Shown here: positions 1 to 4,908 of the stretch, in pieces
How the letters are laid out: each line of letters opens with the position of its first letter
Numbering within the stretch: position 1 is the first letter of the stretch
Assembly: GCA_945874095.1 (NCBI GenBank)
Contig: CAMCFM010000350.1
Span: 1-5,253, forward strand
DNA: 5,253 nt
From: Candidatus Kuenenia stuttgartensis
GTDB taxonomy: Bacteria > Planctomycetota > Planctomycetia > Isosphaerales > Isosphaeraceae
Reading direction: 5' to 3'
Program-made: the position numbers and the translations under genes
The notes under the pieces: generated by a model
Told to the model about the DNA's origin: nothing
What the model saw: only the letters and a program-made list of their open reading frames with translations
Databases searched by the model: none

Positions 1-345
1 GATCATCATCAATCTGCGCTGGAGCTTTACGAATTATGCCTGAAGGATGTTCGCCTGTTTCAGTCCACAGAAAATGAAGCCTTGAAAAATCCGGCGTGTC
101 GGTTCAGAATCATTCAGCTTGAGCTATTGTCAGAAATAGGCGTTGGTGACATCAAAACCGATCAGATGAAATACGATGAAGCGCTGGCAAAATATTTGTC
201 GGGAGAAGCCCTTCTTGACCAGAATCAGGAATTGTTTCGCCAGAATGAATCGTATGAAAAATTCCGGAGCGACCTCGATTTGCGAATCAGAAGAATCAGT
301 GAGCTTGATAAATCTAGTGGATTAATCAACCTGAATTCGAATTGA
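1..345 (+). CDS. 3' end of an unrecognised protein, possibly TPR-like helical C-terminus
   Basis: The frame is open from the first base of the window to a TGA at 343-345, so this is the last 114 residues of a gene that begins outside it. A TTG at 82 is only an internal codon, because the same frame continues upstream of it. The visible part is soluble, charged and probably all alpha-helical. One segment, KYDEALAKYLSGEALL (about residues 57-72 of the visible part), has the spacing of a tetratricopeptide helix pair, and ALELYELCLKDV near the window edge is similar. Planctomycete proteins, including Ser/Thr kinases, often end in such repeats, but no kinase motif is visible and I assign no function. 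The last residues (GLINLNSN) look like a natural end. It is convergent with the membrane-protein gene, with only 18 nt between the two stops and no obvious terminator in the gap. Confidence 0.6.
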   Translation, partial: DHHQSALELYELCLKDVRLFQSTENEALKNPACRFRIIQLELLSEIGVGDIKTDQMKYDEALAKYLSGEALLDQNQELFRQNESYEKFRSDLDLRIRRISELDKSSGLINLNSN

Positions 346-363
346 AGTGGATGGTTTGTAAGG

Positions 364-798
364 TCAGAGGGAAAGGCATTGGATAAAAACAACCAAAGCG
401 TGAGAAGTCCAAATCAGTGCTCTGGGGAAATTACCGCTGAGGAGCCTGCGATGCGATTCGATGGTGAATCCTGAGGAGAGTTGGTCGTGATCTTTTAGCT
501 GGCGAAAAAATGTCATCGCCCAGGTCATGATTGCGAAAAATCCACCGGCATAAGCCAGATAGATTTGATCTCCAGTGGATCTGTAAGCGATTGCAAGTGC
601 CAGAACGAGTTCCAGTAGCATTGGCACCAGGACGACTCGTTTTGTGAGACGACAGTGTGCGGCATGGTAGGGCTGAAATTGGTCGTGGCCCACTCGTTCA
701 AAGAGTGGGTAATGCACCGATTGCACAAACCAGATCAAGCCGGTCATCCACCAGGTGGCTGCTGCGCAAGTGATTAAGAGGATTCGGTCAAGGCTCAT
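364..798 (-). CDS. Small integral membrane protein, four predicted helices, function unknown
   Basis: This encodes a 144-residue protein with four hydrophobic segments at about residues 5-27, 54-72, 79-98 and 124-143, so a four-helix inner-membrane protein is likely. There is no separate signal peptide. Polar and aromatic residues cluster just after helix 1 (VHYPLF at 28-33, then YHAAH at 44-48), a further set lies at QLKDHDQL (100-107), and an N-x-P-R-x-x-x-W motif (123-130) precedes helix 4. This arrangement suggests a conserved uncharacterised family with possible histidine or metal or cofactor contacts, but that is inference. The ATG at 798 overlaps the xerD stop as ATGA. The 20 nt upstream (ending ccgaattcccc) contain no Shine-Dalgarno sequence, so translation probably depends on coupling to xerD. 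It is the last gene of the leftward block. I cannot name the family with certainty. Confidence 0.8.
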   Translation of the reverse strand: MSLDRILLITCAAATWWMTGLIWFVQSVHYPLFERVGHDQFQPYHAAHCRLTKRVVLVPMLLELVLALAIAYRSTGDQIYLAYAGGFFAIMTWAMTFFRQLKDHDQLSSGFTIESHRRLLSGNFPRALIWTSHALVVFIQCLSL

Positions 799-1811
799 GG
801 GGAATTCGGTTTTGCTGGAGTTGGGGCTGATTTTGGTTTGATATTTTTGAGCGGAAGGTCGAGTTTTTGCGGAATGGTGGAAGCGGATTCGCGCGGGTGA
901 CAGGTGTGATGCACTTGTTTGAGTCGGCTGATTTCCACACGGGTGTAAATCTGGGTGGTTGCAATTGAGGCGTGGCCGAGGAGTTCCTGAACGACTCTGA
1001 GATCGGCTCCACCGGCCAGGAGGTGAGTTGCAAAGCTGTGTCTTAGAGTGTGGGGGCTGACCGTGACGGGTAAGCCGGCTTGCATGGAGCAGGTTTTTAC
1101 GAGTTTCCAGATCAGGTTTCGGCGAACAGGCCGACCACGATTTGTGAGAAAAACGAAGTCTTTGGATTCAGCCGATTTAGCCGCCAGTTGCGGTCGCCTA
1201 AGGCTGAGATATTCGGCGAGTGCCTCCCTGCCCTTGCGTCCGAGCGGAACCATTCTTTGTTTATCGCCTTTGCCCACGCACCGAACCCAGCCGTTCTGGA
1301 GGTCGATATCGCTGATGCGAAGGCCAGCCACTTCAGAGACTCTGCAACCGCTGGCATAAAGAGTTTCGAGGATGGCTCTCGACCGATCCCCTTTGAGGGT
1401 GCCGGCAACGGGTACAGAGAGAAGTTTGTCGATCGAGTTTGGGCTGAGGACGGTCGGCAGGCGATCCCAGAGTTTGGGAGAGTCGAGCAGCTTGGCCATA
1501 TTTTCCGTGGCTCTGCCTTCAAAAATCTCGAACCGGAAGAATGAAGAAAGGCTTGCAAGATTCCGGGCCACGCTTTTGGGAGCCAGGTTTTGAAGACTTA
1601 GCCATTCGACATAATTGGTCAGGTCTTGAATCGCCAGCTTGTTGAGTTCGCCCGGAAAGTGGGCGTTTTTCCAGCGAAAGAATCGCATGATATCGCTACG
1701 GTAAGCAGCGAGAGTATTTTCTGATAACCCGCATTCGCTCATCAGGTAATGCAAAAACGCACCAAGTTGGAACTGGTGCGATTTTGGTGAGATCTTTTTT
1801 AGAGGCTGCAT
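795..1811 (-). CDS. xerD: XerD-like site-specific tyrosine recombinase
   Basis: This is a tyrosine recombinase of the Xer family, which cuts and rejoins DNA through a covalent 3'-phosphotyrosine. XerC/XerD resolve chromosome dimers at dif in most bacteria. Numbered from the ATG at 1811 (338 residues), the N-terminal SAM-like core-binding domain spans about 13-105 (GLSENTLAAYRSD at 28-40) and the catalytic domain about 115-305. All catalytic residues are present: R157 (ASGCRVSE), K181 (GKGDKQR), H254 and R257 (PHTLRHSFATHLL), H280 (LLGHAS) and Y289 (TTQIYT). Their spacing is close to that of E. coli XerD, and the segments DSPKLWDRLP and GADLRVVQELLGH also resemble XerD more than XerC. XerD normally ends just after HPR (here 305-307). 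This protein carries an extra 31-residue tail rich in Pro, Lys and Ser. The ATG at 1811 was chosen because AGG lies 9 nt upstream; a TTG at 1835 would add 8 residues but lacks a ribosome site. A different Xer-like role is possible. Confidence 0.9.
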   Translation of the reverse strand: MQPLKKISPKSHQFQLGAFLHYLMSECGLSENTLAAYRSDIMRFFRWKNAHFPGELNKLAIQDLTNYVEWLSLQNLAPKSVARNLASLSSFFRFEIFEGRATENMAKLLDSPKLWDRLPTVLSPNSIDKLLSVPVAGTLKGDRSRAILETLYASGCRVSEVAGLRISDIDLQNGWVRCVGKGDKQRMVPLGRKGREALAEYLSLRRPQLAAKSAESKDFVFLTNRGRPVRRNLIWKLVKTCSMQAGLPVTVSPHTLRHSFATHLLAGGADLRVVQELLGHASIATTQIYTRVEISRLKQVHHTCHPRESASTIPQKLDLPLKNIKPKSAPTPAKPNSP

Positions 1812-1921
1812 TTGATGAAACCTGATGGGGATCAATGATTCGAGCTCGAGTTACGGATATTTCTGATATCGGTTCGAGTCACGATTTGACTGCATCTGGA
1901 ATCTATCAAGCTGTGGATTCA

Positions 1922-2872
1922 TTAATCCACGAGTTGCGTTTCCAGAGCGACTTCACGCAATCGCTGAAGTGCTCGGTCCTGAATCTGGCGGACACGTTCT
2001 TTGGAAACGGAGAGAACTTTGCCGACCTGGCTCAGGCTCAGTTTCTGGCGTCCACCAAGGCCGTAACGAAGTTGCAAAACCTGTTGTTCCCTGGGGCGAA
2101 GTTCGCTGATCAGATTGGCTATCATTTCGCCAGCATCAGGCTCATCGTCAGGCTCATACTCAGATTCGCTGATCGTTTGAAGGAGGCTGAAGCTGGAGTC
2201 GGAATCGAACGATGCGTTGAGTGAGACAGTCGGTCGAGTGGCCGTATGAATTCTCTGGACCAGTTCCGGGGCACTCATGGGGAGTTCGTCGGAATCGGCG
2301 TCAATGTCTTTATTGAAAACGTCCATCTTTTCCTGGTTTTGGGCCAATTGACGCAGGTGCCGGGGGCTGAGCTTGACAGGATAAGCGCCAGAGGCGACGG
2401 CTTGCTGCATGGACTGGCGAATCCACCAGGTGGCGTAGGTGGCCAGCTTGGTTTCGTGGTTGAGGTCGAAGCGGTCAATGGCTTCGAGCAATCCACAAAA
2501 ACCTTCTTGAATGAGATCTGTATAAGAGATCCCCCGATCGCGAAACCGCTTGGCGACGTGAGCGACCAGCCTGAGATTGGCCAGTGCGAGTTTGCCTCTA
2601 AGTTCGCGATAACGCTCCAGGGTCGCACCAAGTTGAGCGCTTTTCAGACCTGGAAGGAGTTCACCGTTGGAGAGGAGTTGAGAGAGACCAAATCGAGTCT
2701 CGGTGGTTTCGACGTTCGGATCTTCGATGGCTTTGAGCGCATCGGCGAGTTTTGCACGACATTTGGCGAGATTTTTTAGGAGATTACGTTCATCCTCTTT
2801 GGTGAGGACTTGAGTAATTTCGGCGTCAAGTTGGGCAAAACCGTCCATATCATCACGTTTCTGAACCGACAT
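1922..2872 (-). CDS. RNA polymerase sigma factor, sigma-70 family (RpoD/SigA-like, no region 1.1)
   Basis: This sigma factor directs RNA polymerase core to promoters. From the ATG at 2872 it is 316 residues. A short region 1.2-like helix (LTKEDERNLLKNLAK, 23-37) is followed by a spacer and then region 2 at about 93-161, with NLRLVAHVAKRF, DLIQEG (119-124) and the -10-recognition helix ATYATWWIRQ (144-153). Region 3 lies at about 165-235, an acidic linker (ESEYEPDDEPD) at 236-246, and region 4 at about 253-308 with RPREQQVLQLRYGLGG and the -35-binding HTH SLSQVGKVLSVSKERVRQI. Region 1.1 is absent, and the protein is shorter than a housekeeping RpoD, so a group 2 or group 3 alternative factor is more likely than the primary sigma. 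A GTG at 2881 would overlap the upstream stop by 4 nt, but the ATG at 2872 is preferred because GAGGTGA lies 5 nt before it. The gene is probably co-transcribed with the B12-type regulator just upstream. Confidence 0.93.
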   Translation of the reverse strand: MSVQKRDDMDGFAQLDAEITQVLTKEDERNLLKNLAKCRAKLADALKAIEDPNVETTETRFGLSQLLSNGELLPGLKSAQLGATLERYRELRGKLALANLRLVAHVAKRFRDRGISYTDLIQEGFCGLLEAIDRFDLNHETKLATYATWWIRQSMQQAVASGAYPVKLSPRHLRQLAQNQEKMDVFNKDIDADSDELPMSAPELVQRIHTATRPTVSLNASFDSDSSFSLLQTISESEYEPDDEPDAGEMIANLISELRPREQQVLQLRYGLGGRQKLSLSQVGKVLSVSKERVRQIQDRALQRLREVALETQLVD

Positions 2873-2877
2873 GGCTG

Positions 2878-2884
2878 TCACCTC
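2878..2884 (-). promoter_or_regulatory. Shine-Dalgarno of the sigma-factor gene, overlapping the regulator stop codon
   Basis: Read on the minus strand, GAGGTGA lies 5 nt before the ATG at 2872. It is a near-perfect match to the 16S anti-Shine-Dalgarno, and its last three bases are the TGA stop of the upstream regulator. This decides the sigma start in favour of 2872 over the GTG at 2881, which falls inside the site and has no site of its own. Ribosomes finishing the regulator would stop on top of it, which suggests coupled, balanced translation of the two proteins. Confidence 0.75.
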
Positions 2885-3849
2885 GAATTATGCAAGTCGT
2901 GAAGTGGTAATGCCAAAGAGTCGATTACACATCGACCTCCGGGGAAAATCTTTTCGGCCGCGATGGCCAGGCAATCCATGTTATGAGCGGGTGTTAAGTG
3001 GAGTTGATCAAGTTCTTTGCGAATATTCTCGTTAAGCCCTTGTCCACCCAAAATGAGCGTGGTTTTCATCATTCTGGCGGTTTGAACCAATTTCCTTAGA
3101 TCGATAATCAAGGCTTGTTCGTTTGCCAGATGGTGAACGCTAAGCCATGCGATCTTAGGCTTGAGATCCGTGATGGCCTGAGCAAGTTCCGGGACCGGCA
3201 GGTGGCAGCCGAGATTACGGACTTCCCAGCGACGTTCCAGAAGAGTCAGCTCACATAGCATGCCAGTCAGGGTGTAGTGATCGCCTTCCGGGGTCGCTCC
3301 GATGGCAAGCGGTTGATGTTCAGCGAGCGGAGATCTTCGGTTCCGGTTTCTGGTTTGTCTGACAAGCTCGTATAGAATGTCTGAAAGTATATGGCATGCA
3401 TGGTGTTCCTGAAAGATCTCGATTCGGCCGTCCTGCCATGCATGACCAATGCCTGCCATGACTGGAGAGATCAGCGAGTCGGCCAACACAGAGGCATCGC
3501 CACATGAGGCGTAAACCGTTCGTACGGCATGCCTTGCTTCGTCTACGTGGGACTTGATCAAAGCCGATTTCAAGGCGGATCGCCAATAATCGATCGATTC
3601 GTCCACGGCTTTGAATTTGTCTGACGTTTGAGATCCAGAGGCTGGTTTCGTTGACGGCTCAACGAGTCCAATCCCTCTGTTTCTGGCGTAATGATCTATC
3701 ACTGATTCGGCAATTCTGCGGTGCCCGCCAGGCGTTTTGACTGCAACGATTTCGCCTGTTTCAACCAGGCGTTTGATAGTACTGACACTCAGACTGAGGA
3801 TCTCAGCCACTTGTTGAGTCGTCAGGAATCGTTCATTCACTTGCATCAT
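2878..3849 (-). CDS. MerR/excisionase-type HTH regulator with CarH/LitR-like cobalamin-binding sensor domain
   Basis: This is a probable one-component transcription regulator. Numbered from the ATG at 3849 (323 residues), an HTH with wing lies at about 8-57 (TTQQVAEILSLSVSTIKRLV, then the wing motif TPGGHRRI). A linker is followed by a four-helix cap domain at about 80-170, containing W138-x9-E148-H149, the signature of the adenosylcobalamin cap in CarH/LitR photoreceptors. A Rossmann-like B12-binding fold follows at about 178-315: strand LAIGATPEGD, strand WEVRNLG, strand IAWLSVHH and the glycine turn LILGGQG (264-270). Several B12-ligand positions deviate. In a gapless comparison with MetH the axial His of D-x-H-x-x-G aligns with Y192 (sequence D190-H191-Y192), SxL is S-V-H, and the residue after the cap Trp is Q139 where Thermus CarH has His132. 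The ATG at 3849 has GGA 6 nt upstream. An ATG at 3882 would add 11 atypical residues and has no ribosome site, but cannot be excluded. Confidence 0.85.
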   Translation of the reverse strand: MMQVNERFLTTQQVAEILSLSVSTIKRLVETGEIVAVKTPGGHRRIAESVIDHYARNRGIGLVEPSTKPASGSQTSDKFKAVDESIDYWRSALKSALIKSHVDEARHAVRTVYASCGDASVLADSLISPVMAGIGHAWQDGRIEIFQEHHACHILSDILYELVRQTRNRNRRSPLAEHQPLAIGATPEGDHYTLTGMLCELTLLERRWEVRNLGCHLPVPELAQAITDLKPKIAWLSVHHLANEQALIIDLRKLVQTARMMKTTLILGGQGLNENIRKELDQLHLTPAHNMDCLAIAAEKIFPGGRCVIDSLALPLHDLHNSR

Positions 3850-3880
3850 CGTAGTTCCAGACCCGATTAAGAAGAACGGC

Positions 3881-3912
3881 ATGAACGAATATATCGTATC
3901 ATTGAACGATAT
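3881..3912 (+). repeat. Direct repeat TGAACGA, two copies 21 bp apart
   Basis: TGAACGA occurs at 3882-3888 and 3903-3909, a 21-bp period equal to two helical turns, each followed by AT-rich bases (ATAT or TAT). The copies interleave with the 3891-3912 inverted repeat. The longer form TTGAACGAT (3902-3910) recurs exactly at 4047-4055, ahead of the rightward small frame. Tandem direct repeats with helical phasing are what CarH-type tetramers recognise. Whether these are binding sites is inference. Confidence 0.35.
3891..3912. promoter_or_regulatory. Candidate operator: 7-bp inverted repeat ATATCGT-N8-ACGATAT
   Basis: The plus strand reads ATATCGT, an 8-nt spacer (ATCATTGA), then ACGATAT, a perfect dyad whose half-site centres are 15 bp apart. 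It lies immediately upstream of the regulator's coding region and overlaps a candidate -10. MerR-type and CarA/CarH-type regulators bind repeated elements in their own promoters, so autoregulation by the adjacent HTH protein is plausible but inferred. AT-rich sequence can give such a dyad by chance. Confidence 0.4.
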
Positions 3913-3920
3913 GACTGCAA
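3893..3920 (-). promoter_or_regulatory. Weak candidate promoter for the regulator-sigma block, embedded in the inverted repeat
   Basis: On the minus strand TTGCAG (3920-3915, 4/6 match to TTGACA) is separated by 16 bp from TACGAT (3898-3893, 4/6 match to TATAAT). Transcription would start near 3886, giving a leader of about 37 nt to the ATG at 3849, or an almost leaderless mRNA for the ATG at 3882. The -10 lies inside one arm of the 3891-3912 dyad, the geometry expected of autorepression. The hexamers are weak, so this is tentative. Confidence 0.25.
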
Positions 3921-3960
3921 GAAAAATCGTCCTGCCCGATGGCCCGATTTTCTGATAAAT

Positions 3961-3969
3961 TGCGATAAT
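3961..3969 (+). promoter_or_regulatory. Candidate extended -10 element for the rightward pyrE transcript
   Basis: TGCGATAAT matches the extended -10 pattern TGnTATAAT at all but one fixed base. No good -35 lies 16-18 bp upstream, as is common with extended -10 promoters. Transcription would start near 3976, giving pyrE a leader of about 240 nt that includes the small frame at 4076. It lies only a few base pairs from the candidate leftward -10 at 3978-3983, so opposing transcription could interfere. Confidence 0.3.
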
Positions 3970-3977
3970 ATCTTGTA

Positions 3978-4006
3978 TTTAAAGAGTTTAAAATGATTCC
4001 TGGCAA
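3978..4006 (-). promoter_or_regulatory. Candidate sigma-70 promoter for the leftward block
   Basis: On the minus strand TTGCCA (4006-4001, 5/6 match) is separated by exactly 17 bp from TTTAAA (3983-3978, 4/6 match), within an AT-rich stretch. Transcription would start near 3970, with a leader of about 90-120 nt that passes through the dyad at 3891-3912. A second possible -10, TATTAT (3970-3965), lies just downstream. It fits better than the promoter nearer the gene but is still based only on consensus matching. Confidence 0.35.
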
Positions 4007-4075
4007 GTGATTTTCTTTTCGATATGGGTTGATACGCATGGACGTTTTGAACGATTCTGGCTGGAGGACTTTGAG

Positions 4076-4261
4076 ATGAATCTTTTGAAAGCTTTGCCAG
4101 GATTGGTTATTCTGGTTACGCAGCTTGCACTTGGTAGATCGGCAGGCTTTTGGTACGTCTCCACGAATAATGAACCGTCAGCTTGGACCAAAAACCAGAA
4201 GAATTGGATAAGACGATGCAAACACAGACTTTCGACAAACCAAAACTCATCGAATTACTGA
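4076..4261 (+). CDS. Possible small hydrophobic leader ORF overlapping the pyrE start
   Basis: The ATG at 4076 is preceded by a perfect GGAGG (4063-4067) with 8-nt spacing, the strongest ribosome site seen on the plus strand here. The 61-residue product begins MNLLKALPGLVILVTQLALG, a short hydrophobic stretch like a signal peptide or single membrane helix, followed by a polar basic tail (NQKNWIRRCKHRLSTNQ). It has no recognisable domain, and the tail may be an accident of overlap with pyrE. The frame ends at 4261, 46 nt inside pyrE and in a different reading frame. If translated, ribosomes would pass over the pyrE start, so it could influence pyrE expression as a leader peptide. It may equally be a chance frame. 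Confidence 0.35.
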   Translation: MNLLKALPGLVILVTQLALGRSAGFWYVSTNNEPSAWTKNQKNWIRRCKHRLSTNQNSSNY

Positions 4262-4788
4262 AGACAAGGTCCTTAAAGCACGGTGATTTCACACTTGCCA
4301 GCGGCAAGAAGTCGAAATTTTACATTGATGGAAGACTCGTGACGCTCTCCGCTGGAGGAGCGAATCACATCGCAGACGGGATTCTGGACCTGCTGAAAAA
4401 TTATCCGGAAGTCAATGCTGTGGGTGGGTTAACGATGGGTGCTGATCCGATTGTCGGAGCCGTTCTGGCGAAAGCGGGAGCTTGGGGTAGAGACGACTTA
4501 CTGGGTTTTTTAGTGCGTAAACAAACCAAAGATCACGGCACAGGCAAACTCGTCGAAGGCCCTCTTCAGCCCGGGATGAAAGTGGCGATTCTCGACGATG
4601 TCGCCACCACCGGTGGTTCAAGCCTTCAAGCCGTTGAAGCGGTAAGAGCAGCTGGTGCAGAAGTTTCAGTTGTGATCGTAGTTCTGGACCGGCTTCAGGG
4701 AGCTGCTCAGAACTTCGCTGACCAGGGACTGAAATTCGAGGCACTCACAGACCTTCGGGATCTGGGGATTGATCCCTCGCCAGTCTGA
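4216..4788 (+). CDS. pyrE: Orotate phosphoribosyltransferase
   Basis: This enzyme converts orotate and PRPP to orotidine 5'-monophosphate and pyrophosphate, the fifth step of de novo UMP synthesis, in the cytoplasm as a homodimer. From the ATG at 4216 it is 190 residues, a normal length for the family. Visible motifs are the N-terminal GDFTLASGKKSKFYIDGR (23-40), the PRPP loop region GGLTMGADPI (70-79), the flexible catalytic loop RKQTKDHGTGK (101-111, with K102, K105 and H107), and the PRPP-binding motif VAILDDVATTGGSS (123-136) with the acidic pair D127-D128. A TTG at 4183 would add 11 residues. The ATG is preferred because family members start near here and GGATAAG precedes it, although that ribosome site is weak. 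The gene stands alone, divergent from the regulator block, and ends in a hairpin at 4804-4841. Confidence 0.95.
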   Translation: MQTQTFDKPKLIELLKTRSLKHGDFTLASGKKSKFYIDGRLVTLSAGGANHIADGILDLLKNYPEVNAVGGLTMGADPIVGAVLAKAGAWGRDDLLGFLVRKQTKDHGTGKLVEGPLQPGMKVAILDDVATTGGSSLQAVEAVRAAGAEVSVVIVVLDRLQGAAQNFADQGLKFEALTDLRDLGIDPSPV

Positions 4789-4803
4789 TTCAGATGTTCA
4801 CAC

Positions 4804-4841
4804 TAAACCCAAATCACGTTTGCGATCGTGATTTGGGTTTA
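4804..4841 (+). terminator. Strong hairpin after pyrE, probable terminator or mRNA 3'-end stabiliser
   Basis: The sequence 4804-4818 (TAAACCCAAATCACG) is perfectly complementary to 4827-4841, giving a 15-bp stem with an 8-nt loop (TTTGCGAT), beginning 16 nt after the pyrE stop. On the plus strand the stem closes in GGGTTT but is followed by AAAAAG rather than a T-run, so it is not a textbook intrinsic terminator. The Ts in the stem, or Rho, may suffice. Its position makes a pyrE 3'-end role likely. Confidence 0.6.
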
Positions 4842-4868
4842 AAAAAGAACCGGAGCAATTGCCCCGGT
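4841..4868 (-). terminator. Rho-independent terminator of the leftward HEAT-repeat gene
   Basis: On the minus strand ACCGGGGC (4868-4861), loop AATT and GCTCCGGT (4856-4849) form an 8-bp GC-rich stem with one G-U pair, followed directly by TCTTTTTT (4848-4841). This is a classic intrinsic terminator about 40 nt beyond the stop of the gene to the right. On the plus strand the same stem has an A-C mismatch and no T-run, so it is directional. Confidence 0.8.
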
Positions 4869-4908
4869 CGTTTCAAATTCGATCAGAATAAAAGAGAATC
4901 GGTCTATC

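Larger units (their letters stand above)
3883..4215. other. Divergent intergenic region between the regulator and pyrE
   Basis: This stretch of about 330 nt is AT-rich over 3883-4020. It contains the candidate promoters, dyad and direct repeats listed separately on its left side, and on its right a small frame with a strong ribosome site (4076-4261). I searched 4076-4216 by eye for an attenuator-type hairpin with a T-run and for a tRNA cloverleaf and found neither. A weak CCAG/CTGG pairing near 4096-4114 is too short to count. Confidence 0.6.

Noticed and set aside
1080..1544. Long rightward open frame antisense to xerD (also 1048-1359 and 1372-1593).
   Set aside because: It lies opposite a recombinase with all catalytic residues intact, has no domain or ribosome site, and its composition is that of a reversed coding strand.
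1877..1891. AGTCA-N5-TGACT stem, and a 10-bp palindrome TCGAGCTCGA at 1840-1849, between sigma and xerD.
   Set aside because: The stem is only 5 bp with no T-run, so it is not a terminator. The palindrome is short and has no partner site, so either could be chance.
2246..2779. Rightward open frame of 177 codons antisense to the sigma-factor gene, and the rightward frame at 1835-2224.
   Set aside because: Both are shadows of the sigma gene, whose regions 2 and 4 are unmistakable. Neither has a recognisable motif.
2873..2881. GTG at 2881 as the sigma start, giving a neat GTGA overlap.
   Set aside because: The GTG sits inside the Shine-Dalgarno GAGGTGA that serves the ATG at 2872, and has no ribosome site of its own.
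4130..4180. Stretch resembling a tRNA D-arm (CTTGGTAGATC).
   Set aside because: No T-arm GTTCGAAT, acceptor stem or anticodon arm can be matched around it.
4183..4215. TTG at 4183 as the pyrE start.
   Set aside because: It would add 11 residues not typical of the family. The ATG at 4216 fits the usual N-terminus.
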